NCBI GenBank assembly: GCA_027924585.1
Contig: BSBM01000877.1
Span: 581,001-645,000, forward strand
Direction: 5' to 3'
DNA: 64,000 bases
Source of the DNA: Larix kaempferi
Taxonomy: Eukaryota > Streptophyta > Pinopsida > Pinales > Pinaceae
Below the pieces are notes generated by a model that ran no database searches, was not told the origin of the DNA, and was given only the letters and a program-made list of their open reading frames with translations. A program made the translations under genes and the position numbers. Positions 24,701 to 37,349 of the stretch are shown here, in pieces. Position 1 is the first letter of the stretch. Each line of letters begins with the position of its first letter.

Positions 24701-27453
24701 CTAAACTCTATATAAATGTCCTTCCTTTACAAGTGAGGATGGAATTACTTTAAGTGTCCATAACTATCGAAATATTGCCATTTTCAGGATATAACAATAA
24801 ACTCGTTATTCATCATGTCAATTTTTTTTTTTCAATCATGGCGATGGAGAGTGATTATAAAATAATGATAAGCAGGTAGTTATTTATCATTCCACATCAT
24901 ATCTAATTGGTGGGTCGTAAAATCTGCAGTTACTAGATATTTTCATAATCGTTGAAGAATATGTGATGGCATGCGTATAAGAAACAGTCCAATATATATA
25001 ACTGATATGTGCTATCTTCAACAATCATCCTCAGCATCTAATGTTGACTATAGTAGCCGTTTTACACAACCAAGGTACCGTAGCCTATCAGGCTGATCCT
25101 TGTAACTGGTAGGTGGCACATATTATTAATATCCAACAGTGATCCTCCAATCACGCACTCGTTGGCTATCCATCCAAAAACATACATATAAACATAAATT
25201 ATCAATCCGTAATCACAATCAATTTCTAAACTACATGTCTACGACATTAACATATTCAATCCAAGATTTGCATTCCCTGTAACTCCTCATCAATAAAAGT
25301 TTTAAGAATTTAATTAATTTAAAAAGAGTCTAACGTTCTCCGTAAATAATCGTGAGTACACAGTGAGGGCATAAGTTATGCTCTGTCCTCATATTTGGAT
25401 GAATTGCTGCTAACATCCACAGATATCACATTTATGTATGATAATGTATTATATATATATATATATCTTACTGCCAGGTCGGCGCTAATGTTGGTGCAAC
25501 GAACAGAGATAATCCAAAGGTCTGACTAAAATGTGAATCCTAACAGGCATAATATTTAAAACAAACTCAATAGGAGTCAAATCCCCAATCCTTGAACAAA
25601 ACTTAACACGAAAATAAGGAGGAACCACGCTATACGCTAACCTCCAGATCGAGAGGCAGAGTGATATAACTATAAAGATAACTCTGGGTAAGATCCAGTT
25701 ATGTAGTAACTTCAGATTTAGGATAGCTAGACAGAAATTCAACGCTTACGGAGAGGGGATCCATGCTAGAAATCAGCAGTCTAAAACAAAAGTTAAACGT
25801 TGGAAACCTGGGATCTATCACAGTTTCCAGACAATTTTATAAACCTTGCTGAGATGGAATCTACGCTTGCAACCAGCGGATCAAGAACAAAAGTCAACAT
25901 TAAAGGGAGGAACTCTGTCAAGGACTGTAAAACGTAGGGCATTGACATTAGATCCCTATCATTTACCAGATTAGATCTCACAATCTGGCTTCCACATAGA
26001 GAATACGCCAGTTCAATCGACTTAGGATCGAACGCAGCACAGTAGATATAAAACAAAAAGACAGAGACTTCGGATAACTCTTACCGCAGGCACACGCTGT
26101 GTATCCGAAGTAACCAAGCCTTGATTAGCAATAGCAGCAACTGTAGACAACCCGATCGTGTTCAATGATCAGAGGTCAAGTTTAAAAGAAACTGGATACC
26201 ATTCATTATCGAATAACAGGGTTTAGCAGCTGGTTCGCCTACCATACTGAAGGCATATAATGGTGCGTGCATCGCTCTCCTCTGACGAGGTATAAAGATC
26301 GGAAGTTATGAAAGAAAGAGTGATAGCACTGGCAATACCATGCCAAATTTGCAGAAGTATTTAAAACAAAAGTCACGAACTCTGTATATACAGAGATCTC
26401 GCCAATTCTAGCGCTACTTGATCATGCAGAGGTGAAGATTTAACATTTTAGAAGCATTTACAACAAAATCCCGGATTTCTGTCCATACAGATATCTCGCC
26501 AATATGGGCGTTAAAGATCTACAGAGATCACATTAAACAAATGCAGAAATAGTTCAGGGAAGATCTCCATAGAGATCGATCAATAAAGATGTAAAATCCA
26601 TTCTCAACGGAGAAAGGGGAAAAGAATCGTGGCATAATCCGCATTCGGAGATTTGGGGAAAGGGGCTTCGATCGGTACATTGATTGACATGAGTAAGGCG
26701 GTATTCTTCCATGGCCAGCGCAGAAATGGGGAATTAAAATATCAGAGTTGCACTTATACAGAGTTACGAGTTACTAGTTAGAGTCCAAATTAAAATCATA
26801 AAACAATTTCTGGAAACGCCATGAATCCGGGAACAAACGAAAAGGAAATTTTTAGAGATTAAATTACAGTTAAAAAGCATGAATTCTGGAAAACGCCAGT
26901 GGATACATAGAGATCTTTATTGGTCAATTACAAATTGGATTATTCACCATACGGGCGTTAAGATCTTCACGAATTGCCCATTAACATGAGAAGAATTTCA
27001 AGGTGATTTTACCATAGGAACGATTCACTTCAAGAGGGATAAAGGTGCAAATCTAATGCCAATACAGGGGATAGACAAACAGAGATTTAAAATTTAATCT
27101 ACAAGACTATGACCATTTCTTCCCATCATAAAAATAAGATCTTATTTTCTTACTGTACACTATGCAAGATTCCAGGCTCTAATACACCTGCAAATTCTCA
27201 ACCTTCTAGCATAATTAATAGTTTGTAAATAAATAAGAATTAGCTTCGGTCGTCTTAAGAGTTCACAATACATAATTTGCAGAATTTGCTATAACCCGTA
27301 GGCCATTTCACATCAAGTCAATGAAATACATTTAAACATTTTATACTAAGCTAAAATAATATTGAACCTGATTCGGAGGTAGAGTAGAGGGCTGTAGCGA
27401 TGGCTGATTGTCTATCCGGATCTAACCTTGACGGTGCCCTCAAGGCTCGACCG
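21789..27453 (-). other. Non-coding internal region of element D
   Basis: This 5.7-kb stretch is AT-rich, with a T16 run (22415-22430), a TA dinucleotide tract (about 24218-24241) and another at 25448-25466. No retroviral domain was found on either strand. The two longest minus-strand frames (25485-25742, 85 codons; 25793-26056, 87 codons) match nothing recognizable. Near 26380-26560 and 26940-26990 a motif around GAGATCTCGCCAAT / GGGCGTTAAGATCT recurs, suggesting old internal duplications in the leader next to the PBS. It may be a replaced or fully decayed gag-pol. Confidence 0.7.
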
Positions 27454-27465
27454 GCTCTGATACCA
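27454..27465 (-). promoter_or_regulatory. Primer-binding site of element D
   Basis: The minus strand reads TGGTATCAGAGC, two bases from the LTR edge at 27468. It shows that D is minus-strand and primed by initiator-Met tRNA. Confidence 0.92.
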
Positions 27466-27467
27466 AA

Positions 27468-29491
27468 TGTAGGACCCCTCCTTTAGGGTCCCCTTGAACT
27501 GAACCTGAAACTTTAAAAAATTCATACAAACAAATTAGCCATTATAGTTATTGGAAAAATAAAATAAAAGAGTGAATAACTTAACAAAAATAAGCAAACC
27601 TTAACCTGTCAACCCGATCCAGCTGGTCCATTGTTATCTGCGTCTTCCGTAGGATCCCTCCAGCAAAGCTCGTTTAACCATAGGCGAAGCAACTGTTAGC
27701 TTCGCCACCCAACCATAGGCTCATGCTTTCAGTCGCATGGCCTTCCCCGAGCTTTGGGTCGTAGAGCTCACACAAGTATTTCAGAAATTCAGCTTGGGCT
27801 TCCCTTCCCACCAGGATTTCTAAGCCAAACCCTTAGATAGCAGCAAGTCTTTGAGGCATTCAAAAATTATGACAATCGTCCAAATTATGGGCCCTTTACC
27901 CATTCCCCAAGTCTTCCTTATAAAGGAAAATCTCATGCGACACATGTCGCTTCATGCATAATTAAATATTTTTAATTAATTATTTAATTAAAACACTCAC
28001 CCATCCAAGTGTCATTTTCTCTAGGAAGTGCACCAACACCCCTAAGTTTGCTCCAGTTTGTCCCCCAGATATTTTAATTAACTCCTAGCTTTTAGTTGAC
28101 TAGGTGTCTAATCTTAGGATTCTATTTTGCTCCTAAATAATGATTTCTATTATTTTAAATGCTCAACAAAAATAACTATTCATGTGCAAATGCCTAAATT
28201 ATTTTTATGCATTTGCTAAGTAATGATCTAGAGTTATTCTCATAAGTTTTTATGCAGTTAAATTTAACAATCAAACTCACTAGGATCACGGTGCCGCGCC
28301 GTTGGGCTCCTAGTTCCTTAATTTTAATTCCTTGACATGGCACCACTTCGTCGGGTCCAGTCATCCATGGCTTCCATTCCTTGGCATGGTACCGCATCGT
28401 TGGGTCCTTGCATCCATTCTTTCCATTCTCGATAGGGTACCACATCGTCGGGCCCTTCTGCCACCATCTTTCCGTTTTGACTTGCGGGAACTCTTGTAGG
28501 GATTTTAGGAATCGTTACCATCCATCCTCCGTCTACATGCTATCTAGGGACTAATGGCGCTGAGGAGTGAGTCCGTTCTCACTGCGCGCCCCTCAACTCG
28601 TACGTGACCAGCTCCGTCGTGGCCCACCTCGTACGTCCTCACGCATTCCTCTTGAGCAAGCAGATCAATGCTTATCTACTCATGCGTGGTATTCTTGTCG
28701 GAAGTTGACATCGTCGTCGCTTCCCCTGTGTGTGATTTACCCATACTCTACGACCCTCCATGTTCCTTTGTGTGTCCGTTGGTGAACCGTCTCACTTGTT
28801 TCTACACACACTTCTCGCAACAAATTATTAGTAGCACTGTTCTCAACAATCATCATCTGGTTTCTAACTCTAGCATTGTTAAACATTTATGATTTATTCA
28901 AACTGCTCATTCATCTTATCAAATATACATTTCGTCGCCAACTACATAATCACCATACAGCTAGTCGTTAAGCATTATCCATCAACATAATTTTCCATAG
29001 TCATAGCTAATCGTTTAGCATATGCAATTATTCATTTACCTCAACAATTCAGATACACATACTCAAAAAAATAAGGTCAAAAGGTTATTTAATTAATGTT
29101 TCAATCAGCCGGGTCACTCAGCAGGTGCCCTCAATGTCTACACAAGTCTAGGGGCACTACACATTCTATCTCAATTAGTCGAGCATGTTTAATATTTAGT
29201 CATTCTATCTCAATTAGTCGAGCATATATAACATTTAGTCATTCTATCTCAATCAGTCAAGCATATCCAACATTCAGTCATTCTATCTCAATCAATCGAG
29301 CATATCTAACATTTAGTCATTCTATCTCAATCAGTCGAGCATTCATTTATTAAGTAAAGTAATAGTTTCTATAATTGTCATTCAAGCATTTTCAAAGTAA
29401 ATTCAAATGGTTCGTTTTTTACTTAGCCGATTTATTTCAAAACTAGTACCTCATTATTCTAAATAGTTAAGGTTCCGAGGCGGGCATTACA
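27468..29491 (-). repeat. Right (5') LTR of element D
   Basis: This 2,024-base LTR has the same length as the left copy and differs at scattered single bases only. It contains the same 39-base minisatellite at 29162-29346. It ends GGGCATTACA, followed by the TSD TGTCC and T1 sequence. Confidence 0.93.
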
Positions 29492-29496
29492 TGTCC

Positions 29497-31160
29497 TGAG
29501 CATATTTCTCGAACATCTCCTCTCTCGACGAGAACTTGCTTGTGTCCTCGGTTTCCTGAGCTTCCTGAAAATTGTATTCCACTATCTGTACACTGGGGAT
29601 TTGAATTCCCCCCTTTTTACCATCTTTGGACTCCATTAAAACAGCCAAACCAGACTGTGTCTCAGCCAAATGCTGATCTTCAGTTCTGAATCTCTTCCCT
29701 CCTTCTTCATCATACTCCTCTAGGATTTCCCATAGACTCCTCTTCTCTCCTACCTCTGCGGTCTTAGGCACAGTTTCCACCTCTATTGCTGCTTCTAGCA
29801 AAGTGAGCTCCTCTCCTTGTAGGACCGGAGCCACTTCCATCTTGGGTTTGTACTGCAATAGGTTCTTTCTTCCCAATGACCCTTCCATTTCTTTGTGCTT
29901 GAAACCACTGAGGTTATTTAGCTTTCTTCTGTCAGAAATAATATGACAAGGGTCGTAGCTCACTGCAACATCCTTTCTAAATTCCTATTCTTCCACCAAA
30001 CTCCGCACTTCCGAAATGACCTCTTTACTCTTTACAATAAATGGTCCGATGACCCAAGGATACTTCAAATCGGTCCCTTTCCTGAATTTTGAAAAATGCT
30101 CATCTTCTAGGATCAACTTTTGTCTGATAAATTCCAAAGAGAAAACCCTCAACATTAAGAAGGAGGGCAGAATGTAAGGTTCATGCATGAACCCATACAA
30201 CCTGATGACAGTAGAGTCTTTGGATAAAAACTAGTCTCCTACCGCAACCTCCCTTTTTAACTGCAACAAAGTCTTCATTTCAGGAAAGACTCTTGGCATC
30301 CCTTCTTAAAAAAATAATTTGTACAATACAGATAACATAGAATTCATATAATTGAACATGTTCTCCTCCAAAGTACCGTCATAGACTTCTGGCGTGAACT
30401 GCAATTCGTTCTGGTTACTTCCTATAACCAACTTCATTAGATGGGCCTGGAACCGAAAACATCTAGTGTTTGGAAAAACAACCAATTGGGCGTTAATCGC
30501 TTCTGCTACAAAATATTCAAGCCTAAGACTAGGGACTGACTCATAACTGACCAGGGGTGAGCCGACACTTATTCTGTACAGCAGGCTCAACTGCAACTCC
30601 GTCACAACCCTATCACTATCAAGACCTAAAAATTGTGCAAGCAATGAAAGGACCATGTGGGTATTGGTATTAAACAGGTCAACATTTATCGGGTAAGGGA
30701 TTTCTTCAATCTCCAGGTATGGTTTCAGACAAGTGGTCAAAAAGTCTTGCCGACTCTCAGGAGGGATTTGGCGATAGATGGTTACAATTTCTATTTCGGA
30801 GAAACCCTCAGACTCTGGTGCTAGCGATTTAGGGATTTCAAACGAACGATGCACAACCGATGGCTCTATGGAACAGATGATTCTACTTTGCTGACTATTC
30901 ATGATAACTCTCTGGGATCCCTCATAGTTAGACACACACCAGGAGACAAACTCGGGAAAAGACATGATTTGGTCTATACAAAACAAAATGAATGATGACT
31001 GAACAAATCTATGTACATATGTACCCTTGTCTCGTAGGCGTTTCAACCTTCTCTTAATTTTGACAACGGGTAGTTGGATAACTGTGTCAAAAATGTTACA
31101 ATCCCTGTCTTCTAGGGATCTCCTAACCCTACTCGTGTTTATGGCTGAACCTTCTTCCAT
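29497..31160 (-). pseudogene. T1 3'-LTR copy of the LTR-resident ORF, N-terminal part
   Basis: The ATG is at 31158-31160. The first 284 codons are open (30306-31160), longer than in the right-hand LTR copy, and contain RDCNIFDTVIQLPVVKIKRR, FEIPKSLAPESEGF and HMVLSLLAQFLGLDSDRV. Stops shared with the right-hand copy (TAA near 30306, TAG near 30231) predate T1 insertion. A further stop near 29985 is private to this copy. The frame then runs 29497-29963 (NNLSGFKHKEMEGSLGR, GGKRFRTEDQHLAETQ) until D interrupts it, continuing at 19751. Predicted content is mostly helical. A TATA box lies about 185 bases upstream. No function is known. Confidence 0.82.
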
Positions 31161-31341
31161 TATTTTACTGAATTACTTATTTTACTGACGATTTCAGTTG
31201 AAAGGGCCTACCTGTCACTAGCAAATCTTCTGGAATTCTCCTGTCGAAAGCCCTATTGCCCTCACCGTCTCCCACATGCCGAGAAGCTTCTAACTTCGAA
31301 AATTCCAATAAACAAATGTCAACAACACATGCTGGTGAACT

Positions 31342-31350
31342 TATATATAA
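31342..31350 (-). promoter_or_regulatory. TATA box of T1 LTR (3' copy)
   Basis: The minus strand reads TTATATATAAG about 980 bases into the LTR and about 185 bases upstream of the LTR ORF start. The same motif is conserved in the other LTR at about 49952-49961. A transcript from here would have the LTR ORF as its first long reading frame. Confidence 0.5.
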
Positions 31351-32329
31351 ACCTCATTCACTTAACCGTCGGTCTGATCTTCCAATTATCCGATGATCTC
31401 GGCTGTCGATTTCTCACAAGCTACCCTCGGCCATCGGATCTAGCTTTTATTTAATCTTCTGATTTGACACCCTTCGTCTGCCTACCGTTGGATCACCATG
31501 TAGGTCCCAATCTACACGCTTCCCTATTACCACATGTCTGGGGAGTAGTATCGTTGTCTGCCCAACGTGGTTTTGAATACTGCTTTCCTGCCTCGCGATG
31601 ATCTGTGATGCCGACACTTGTCGAATGATTTCACCTATCGCGACCACCTTTCCTGGTATCCATCGTGCTACTTCCCGACAAGACTATCATCAGGAATCGT
31701 GAATCCGTGCCTACTTCACATCTTCGGTGGGGACAGGTGACACGTTTAACTCTCCAGCCCTTTCCGTCGACGGGGTCCACTTTCCTATCATTCATTCACG
31801 GTCCTTCTTCATTTCATCGTCGTCGATTTTAGGCTATTTACATTCTGCATCGTAGATTGCTTGTGACTTTACCACCGTGGTATCGCGTGCCCCTATGGCA
31901 TTTTTTCTTACCACTTTTCCTTCCTCGCAATGGGCCCTCCTGCTGCCACCTGTCCAGCGGCACCAACCATCATGACCACCACTATGGATATTTCTCTGGC
32001 ATCTTGGCTATGCAACTGCTCATGCGAGTCATCGATCTCACGCTCCTTCCCGATCAACGGTGTCTCTCCTGTTGGAGGTTAATCTTTATAATATTTAGGC
32101 TGTCGGACTTAGGATTTTTGGTCATTTAATTGTTTAGAAGGCCTTCCAACATACTCCCTTGCAAGTTTTCTTATGGTGTATCCTTTTCACCCCTTTCCAC
32201 ATCAATTTCTCATATTTTAGCCTCCAACCATGGAGAAAGAAGGGTATCTCGAGTCTTTATGAGGTACGCTATCTAACCCTATACCTTCCACGTTTGATAC
32301 TTATATTGTAGAAAAATCAGGTGCTAACA

Positions 32330-33720
32330 ACTGGCTCCAACTCGGGGATTCTATCCTCCAAGCGAGGTAGCAAAGAACTCCATAGATTAAGTGCCTGATC
32401 CATTGGGTAGATTTTTCCAAACGCCAGACTGAGAAATTTTTGTAGAAACTGAAACTGGAACTGCACCCGCTTTCATGTCTGGGATGAATACTAAAAGAAT
32501 ATAAAAACATGGCTTCCCCTCTCAGACCTTAGGGCCTTCACTTCGGGCTTCAAGTCTTCCTGGTTTGTCGTTAAACCTTCAAAACAACTGTAAAAAATGA
32601 AAATATGTACAAGCTATGGTACATGAGTTACCTGCTTTGCCTAGGATAGGTAATGCTTTAAAAATATTCCATTGACCGGAACTCTCGACCAGACAGATCC
32701 ATCTTGGTGTTCCAGGATGAAGGAATTGATCCCTCGGCGTGCTGCGATAATATACGGCCCCATCCACATGTGGTCAAACTTTTCGTGTTTGTTCTCTCTA
32801 GGGGCATCCCACTTTAAGACTAGATCATCCACTTGAAATTATTTTTATCTAGATTTCCCGTCGAAGGATTCTTTCATCTTTTCTTGATGCCCTTGTACTT
32901 TTTTGTATGCTTTAGTCCTTAACTCATTCAGCTTGACTATCTGGTTTATCCTTCTCTGCATGTGGTTCGGCTCTTCCTCTAATGCCTGCAACAACCTCAT
33001 AACAGGAAACCCTAGAGATGAAGAAAGAACCACTTTAGCTCCATATACCAGTTGGAAAGGAGACATCCCAATGGCTCTCTTAGTGCTTATATTATCATCC
33101 CATAGAGCATATTTCAGTTTTGTGTGCCAAGCTCTCTTATTTTTTTCCAACAACTTCTTTATAATCCTTACCAGGCTTTTATTGGATGATTCTGCTAGTC
33201 CATTTCCTTGAGGGTAATATGTTGTTGAATGGTTCAGGCTGATATGGTACTTGTGGAAAAAGGTTATCATTTTCTTAGAACAAAAGGCAGGTGCATTGTC
33301 TGTCACTATCCTTTTAGGACACCCGAACCTTGACAAGATATTATCTTCCAGAAAATCCACGATAACATTTTCAGTCGCTTTTCTGGTTGGTATAGCCTCT
33401 ATCCACTTTGTGAAATAGTCAGTGGCTTTCAAAATCCATATGTGCTGCCCTAAGGAGTTAGGATTTATTTCTCCAATGAAGTCTAAACCCCATTGTTGGA
33501 AAGGTGCTTCTACTATGATAGGGTGAAGGGGGAGTGAGACAACTTTTCTTTTTCCTTCAAAAATTTGACATTGGTAGAAAGTAACCGTCTCCTTATATAC
33601 ATCTGAAAACATGGTAGGCCAGTAGAAACCAGCCCTCAAGATTTTGTTGGCTGTCACCTTCCAGGAGTGGTGTCCACTACAATCACCCTTGTGAAATTCC
33701 TCTTTAGTGTGTTTAGCTTC
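32330..33720 (-). pseudogene. T1 integrase, broken
   Basis: The zinc-binding region reads FHKGDCSGHH (about 33690) and then TFYQCQIFEGK, where the first of the two expected cysteines is lost. The core has Asp in QQWGLDFIGEINP, Asp in RIVTDNAPAF and Glu in GNGLAESSNKS, the DDE triad. SPFQLVYGAKVVL follows. A TAG and nearby stops at about 32830-32845 separate the C-terminal domain (32641-32832: WMGPYIIAARRGINSFIL). There is no chromodomain, as expected for Tat. The last ~310 bases to the LTR (32330-32640) show no gene. Confidence 0.88.
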
Positions 33721-34524
33721 TTCCTTTGGAAATCAATTTAGCAACACACCACCAGGGTCCTTCCAATATAAAAATTGATTCATGATGTAGTATTTGGCAG
33801 CTTTCAATTTCTCAGTCCTAGACCTACTCTTGCTTAACCCTGGAGGATCTTGTAAGTTTTGTAACACATACACACTGTCAGTATACCAAGGGGATGCAGA
33901 GAATTCTGGCCTTACCTACACTCCCACATCCAGCTGATTTGAAAAATCTTGTAAAAAGTTCAATTGCAAAGAATCACAGTTGGCTTTGGTCATTAATTTT
34001 TCTAACCCTTTCCCCTTTACCAGTTTGGTAGGCTTTATCTCTAGGTCATATTCTAGCAATACAGCAATCCATTTTCCTCTTCTTCCTTCAGAGTCCGCCT
34101 GGGTGAGGATACCCTTTACAACACTGTTAGGGACATGAGCAATGATGTGTGAATGGAGAATGTAAACCCTGAAATCCTTCAATGACTTGATTAAGGCATA
34201 AGCCTGCTTTTCCATGATGTCATATTTCAATTCTACATCTCTCAGCACCATGCTGAAAAAAGCAATTAGATGCTCAGCGTTCTGGGCATTCTTCTGCAAC
34301 AATACTCCTGCTACCGTGTGTTCTGAAGCATAAGAAAATATCAAAAAATCTTTAGAAAAATATGGACTGGCTAGTACCGGGGCTTTAGTGATAGCATTCT
34401 TAATTCCCTTGAATGAATCTCTTGCTTCCTCAGTCCACTTTATCTGATTTCCCTTTCTTAACATATTGGTAATATTCATCGTAATCTCTACAAAAATAGG
34501 AATGAACCTTCTCAGAAAACCCAC
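33721..34524 (-). pseudogene. T1 gypsy-type RNase H, degenerate
   Basis: After RT, the connection region (VGFLRRFIPIF) and a gypsy-type RNase H follow: APVLASPYFSKDFLIFSYAS, then VAGVLLQKNAQNAEHLIAFF, DIMEKQAYALIKSLKDFRVY and KWIAVLLEYDLEIKP. The first catalytic Asp expected near FLIFS is absent (YASEH), so this domain is probably inactive. In Tat elements the second, archaeal-type RNase H is thought to take over. The frame is open from 33916 to 34524; 33721-33915 is decayed linker to integrase. Confidence 0.82.
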
Positions 34525-34904
34525 TTGCCTGATGAAAGATTGTACCTATTTTTTGCTTCTTGGCTCCCCAACTTTCTGAATTGCACTAACCCTCTCAGGG
34601 TCTATCTTGATACCTTCCTTGGAAATAATATGACCCAGGAGCTTAGCTTCTTCTAGTGCAAAATGTGATTTCTTAGGGTTGAGGGAAATACCGTATTTTA
34701 TAGATTTCTTAAAAACTTGCTCCAGATGTTTCAGATGTTGTTCATTAGATTTAGAATACACTGTTATGTCATCCATATAGACAACCACAAACTTATCTTT
34801 CTCTTCAGCAAATGCTATATCCATCACCCACTGGAAAGTAGCTCCTGCATTCATCATCCCAAAAGGCATCTTCGCATACATGAAAGTACCCCAAGGAGTA
34901 GTAA
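34525..34904 (-). pseudogene. T1 reverse transcriptase, C-terminal part
   Basis: This half reads FTTPWGTFMYAKMPFGMMNA, the catalytic FVVVYMDDITVYS, and AKLLGHIISKEGIKIDPERV. It starts exactly at the F insertion (TSD 34905-34909). An in-frame TAG lies at about 34546. The first half of RT is at 41588-42020. Joining the two halves across one TSD copy would give a continuous fingers-palm region, so F is the cause of the break. Confidence 0.9.
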
Positions 34905-34909
34905 AATCC

Positions 34910-37349
34910 TGTTGTTGCTGCAACATCCTCCCCCAAAATTTTGAAGTTATTTGGGGCCCCTCTTTTTAACACTTTTTTAGCAAGCTTTTACTTCATCTTT
35001 CAGTTTTTCCTCTGATTAGGAAAAATTTCATCGCCTGCTACCAAAGGAGTTTTCTCATTTTATCTAAGGCAAAGTCATCCTTTTCCTTTAGCACAGATTT
35101 CGGTCTCAACTTCCCTGCTGTAGTGCATGTTTTAGACTTAAATCCGCCACGACTTTGACGCACCTTTAACCATAAGTCCCTCGCTGAGGCGCAAACTCTA
35201 ATCACAAACCCTCCGTCTGGCACGAACCTTAGCTCTAGCTCAGCTTCCCTTTTGACAAGTCCCAAGTCTATTATCTAGCGCAATAAGCTGGCCACCATTA
35301 GCACGAGAGATAATTTTTCTCAGTCGCTTGAGGCGCAAGAATTATCATTATCATCCCGCCTTGGAGCTACGCTTCACTTCCCTAGAAGAATTAAAATTTG
35401 GTGCGTCACTTCCCAATGCAGAATGTGATGATAGAGTCGACGCCACAAGCTCAGGAGGCGCTCTTATCCTTCCCATCTGCAAGTCCGTGTTTGTCTTTCA
35501 TGATAACTCATGCCTGGCACACTTTTCGAGTGCAACCCTAATGTCGGGATGGACGGTTGAGCGCAAAGCTTATCCTTGAACGTGCGCTTGCCACATAGTG
35601 CAAAAAATTACGCTCCCTACTTGGTGTGAAAGCTAAAATCAGTACTCGGCATGAAAAGATCTCCTCGATCCTTGTGCACCGGCGGAGTTGGTACGGCCTT
35701 TAATAAAACCATGTGGCACTCTTAATGACAGATTTCTTGAGCCCCATGCTCATAACCCCACCAACTTTAAATGTACGAGAGCATTTAACTCGCCCCCTAT
35801 TTAACGCATGCAATGGTGTTTTGGGTTTTTATTTAGTCATTCGCACTTGGAGCGCTCGCCATTCGCGTTGAAGTTTGAGACTGCCATTCGCTGCAAACAG
35901 TTGAGGTCTCGGAACGCTTGCCATACTGACAGGTCGGCTCTTTCCCAATCCTGCTCTTGGATTAGTAGGTTAAAAAATCATCCACGCACAGTTTGGGTAG
36001 CTCAAGCACCCTTCATTTTTCTTTGCATGAAAACTAGAAAGGACGTAGGACAGTCGTTGTTCTTTTCCCTATGAGGATACGAAGCCACCACTTTCATACT
36101 AGGGCAGAGACGGCCCCATCTCACAGGCACGCGAGTCTTTCCCCTCTGTTGTGTTTTAGGATCTCCTGGTTTTCCTCATAGAGCTTTCGTTCACCAAGCG
36201 AAACCTGCGGCTCCCCACAACTGCATTTGAAAGTTTTATGTGTTTTCTTGGTTGCGTAAGAGTTTGTTTTGGTTTGAGGATCTTCTTCTTTGAGTAGAGT
36301 CTCTGTTTTCTAAAAGTATGAAGTGCTCTGGTCATGAGGTCGAATCGTCCTAGCGGTATTTTTAGCGGCCGCGGAGTTTTTCGCTCAAACCCATAGAAGC
36401 CGCAGCATCCCAAAGCCTCGTTTACAAAGCTCCCTGCCAAGCATCTTCTGCGCGTAAGACTCGACCCTTCTCGCTCCTTGCAGTTAATGTTTCATGCTCT
36501 AAGCACCAAGATACCTTGCTCAACCAAGAGCGAGGTTTATTCATGCCAAGGTCGCATAAAACCCACGTTGCTCGGTCGAATCTGCCATGGGGATATGTTA
36601 AACGACCCAATCAAGCCCATTTAGAAACTCGAAGTTATGGCTTGATACTTAGCTAATAAAGCCTGCGGCTGCGGAACTTATCCATCTTCAGCATAGCTTC
36701 CTCTATAAGCTACCGGTGCATGAAATGTTAAACATTGACGCACAGACAATATCACGTGCATTATGTTAAGCGCTAGCACAAAAATAGGGTTAGGATAGCA
36801 CATGAGAATGTGTTTAGCTTGAGCGCACAAATGAAATTATGGTGCTAGTGCACTAAATATTTTAGGTCTCAACGCAGGAAATGCATTATCACTTGGTGCC
36901 CGAATAATTTTAGGCACCGGCGCGCATAGAACGTTCAAATATTAGCACGTAAATTCCCGCTTATACCCCAGCGCACACTAGATCACTAATCTTAGCGCGC
37001 GCGGAATCCCAAGCGCGGTGCAAAGCTTAATTTAGGCGCCAGCGCAGAAATCTTCATTAGACTCGCGCAAGTTTGTGTCACAATTGAAAGGATACCTGCA
37101 CACTGAAAATGAATGGCGCAGACCCAAAATGATCTTGCCCATTGTCCTGATGTTTTGTCTTTGTTTTTAGCATGAAGGGAAATTGTTGAATTAAGCTTAA
37201 ACATGAATTGAAGATAATTATGATTGTTTAAGACAACCTCTATTTTGTGAAAATGTTATATTTTGGCTTTGTCATAGAGTGTTGCTAATGCTTGGAATAG
37301 TGGTCTAACTAAAGTCTTTTGGTATTTCCTTGCTCACCACAAGATTACC
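34910..37349 (+). other. Upstream non-coding part of F
   Basis: This 2.4-kb stretch precedes the F ORF and is richer in GC than its neighbours, with many GCGC and CGC runs (for example 36900-37060). The open frames in it (60-94 codons) show no domain and no conservation elsewhere in the window. It would be the U3 and leader part of the F LTR. No convincing TATA box was found close to the ORF. Confidence 0.6.

Larger units (their letters stand above)
19752..29491 (-). mobile_element. LARD-like LTR element D
   Basis: D has two 2,024-base LTRs (19752-21775 and 27468-29491) that differ by only about 2 percent by eye. A minus-strand PBS lies next to the right LTR and a minus-strand PPT next to the left one. 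It is flanked by a perfect 5-base target duplication TGTCC (19747-19751 and 29492-29496), and the empty site is preserved in the other T1 LTR near 48105. The 5.7-kb internal region has no recognizable gag or pol, so this is a large retrotransposon derivative needing proteins in trans. Sequence beside the PPT (minus strand ACTTCGGGACGAAGTTTTAA) resembles the 3' end of chromoviruses, suggesting that origin. Confidence 0.9.
29492..32329 (-). repeat. T1 3' LTR, right part
   Basis: This is colinear with about 48107-50937 and ends GGTGCTAACA at 32329, where T1 internal sequence begins. The 1.2 kb between the ORF start (31160) and the LTR end is non-coding U3 with a TATA box at 31342-31350. Together with 18518-19751 it makes about 4.1 kb of the 5.5-kb LTR; the remainder lies beyond copia B and A. 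There is no clear purine tract in the T1 bases just inside 32330. Confidence 0.88.

Noticed and set aside
25485-26056. 85- and 87-codon minus ORFs in element D
   Set aside because: There is no domain, no second copy in the window and no coding pattern; they are compatible with chance.
35328-36440. Several ORFs in the upstream part of F
   Set aside because: They are short, on both strands, without motifs; the higher GC content alone lengthens open frames.
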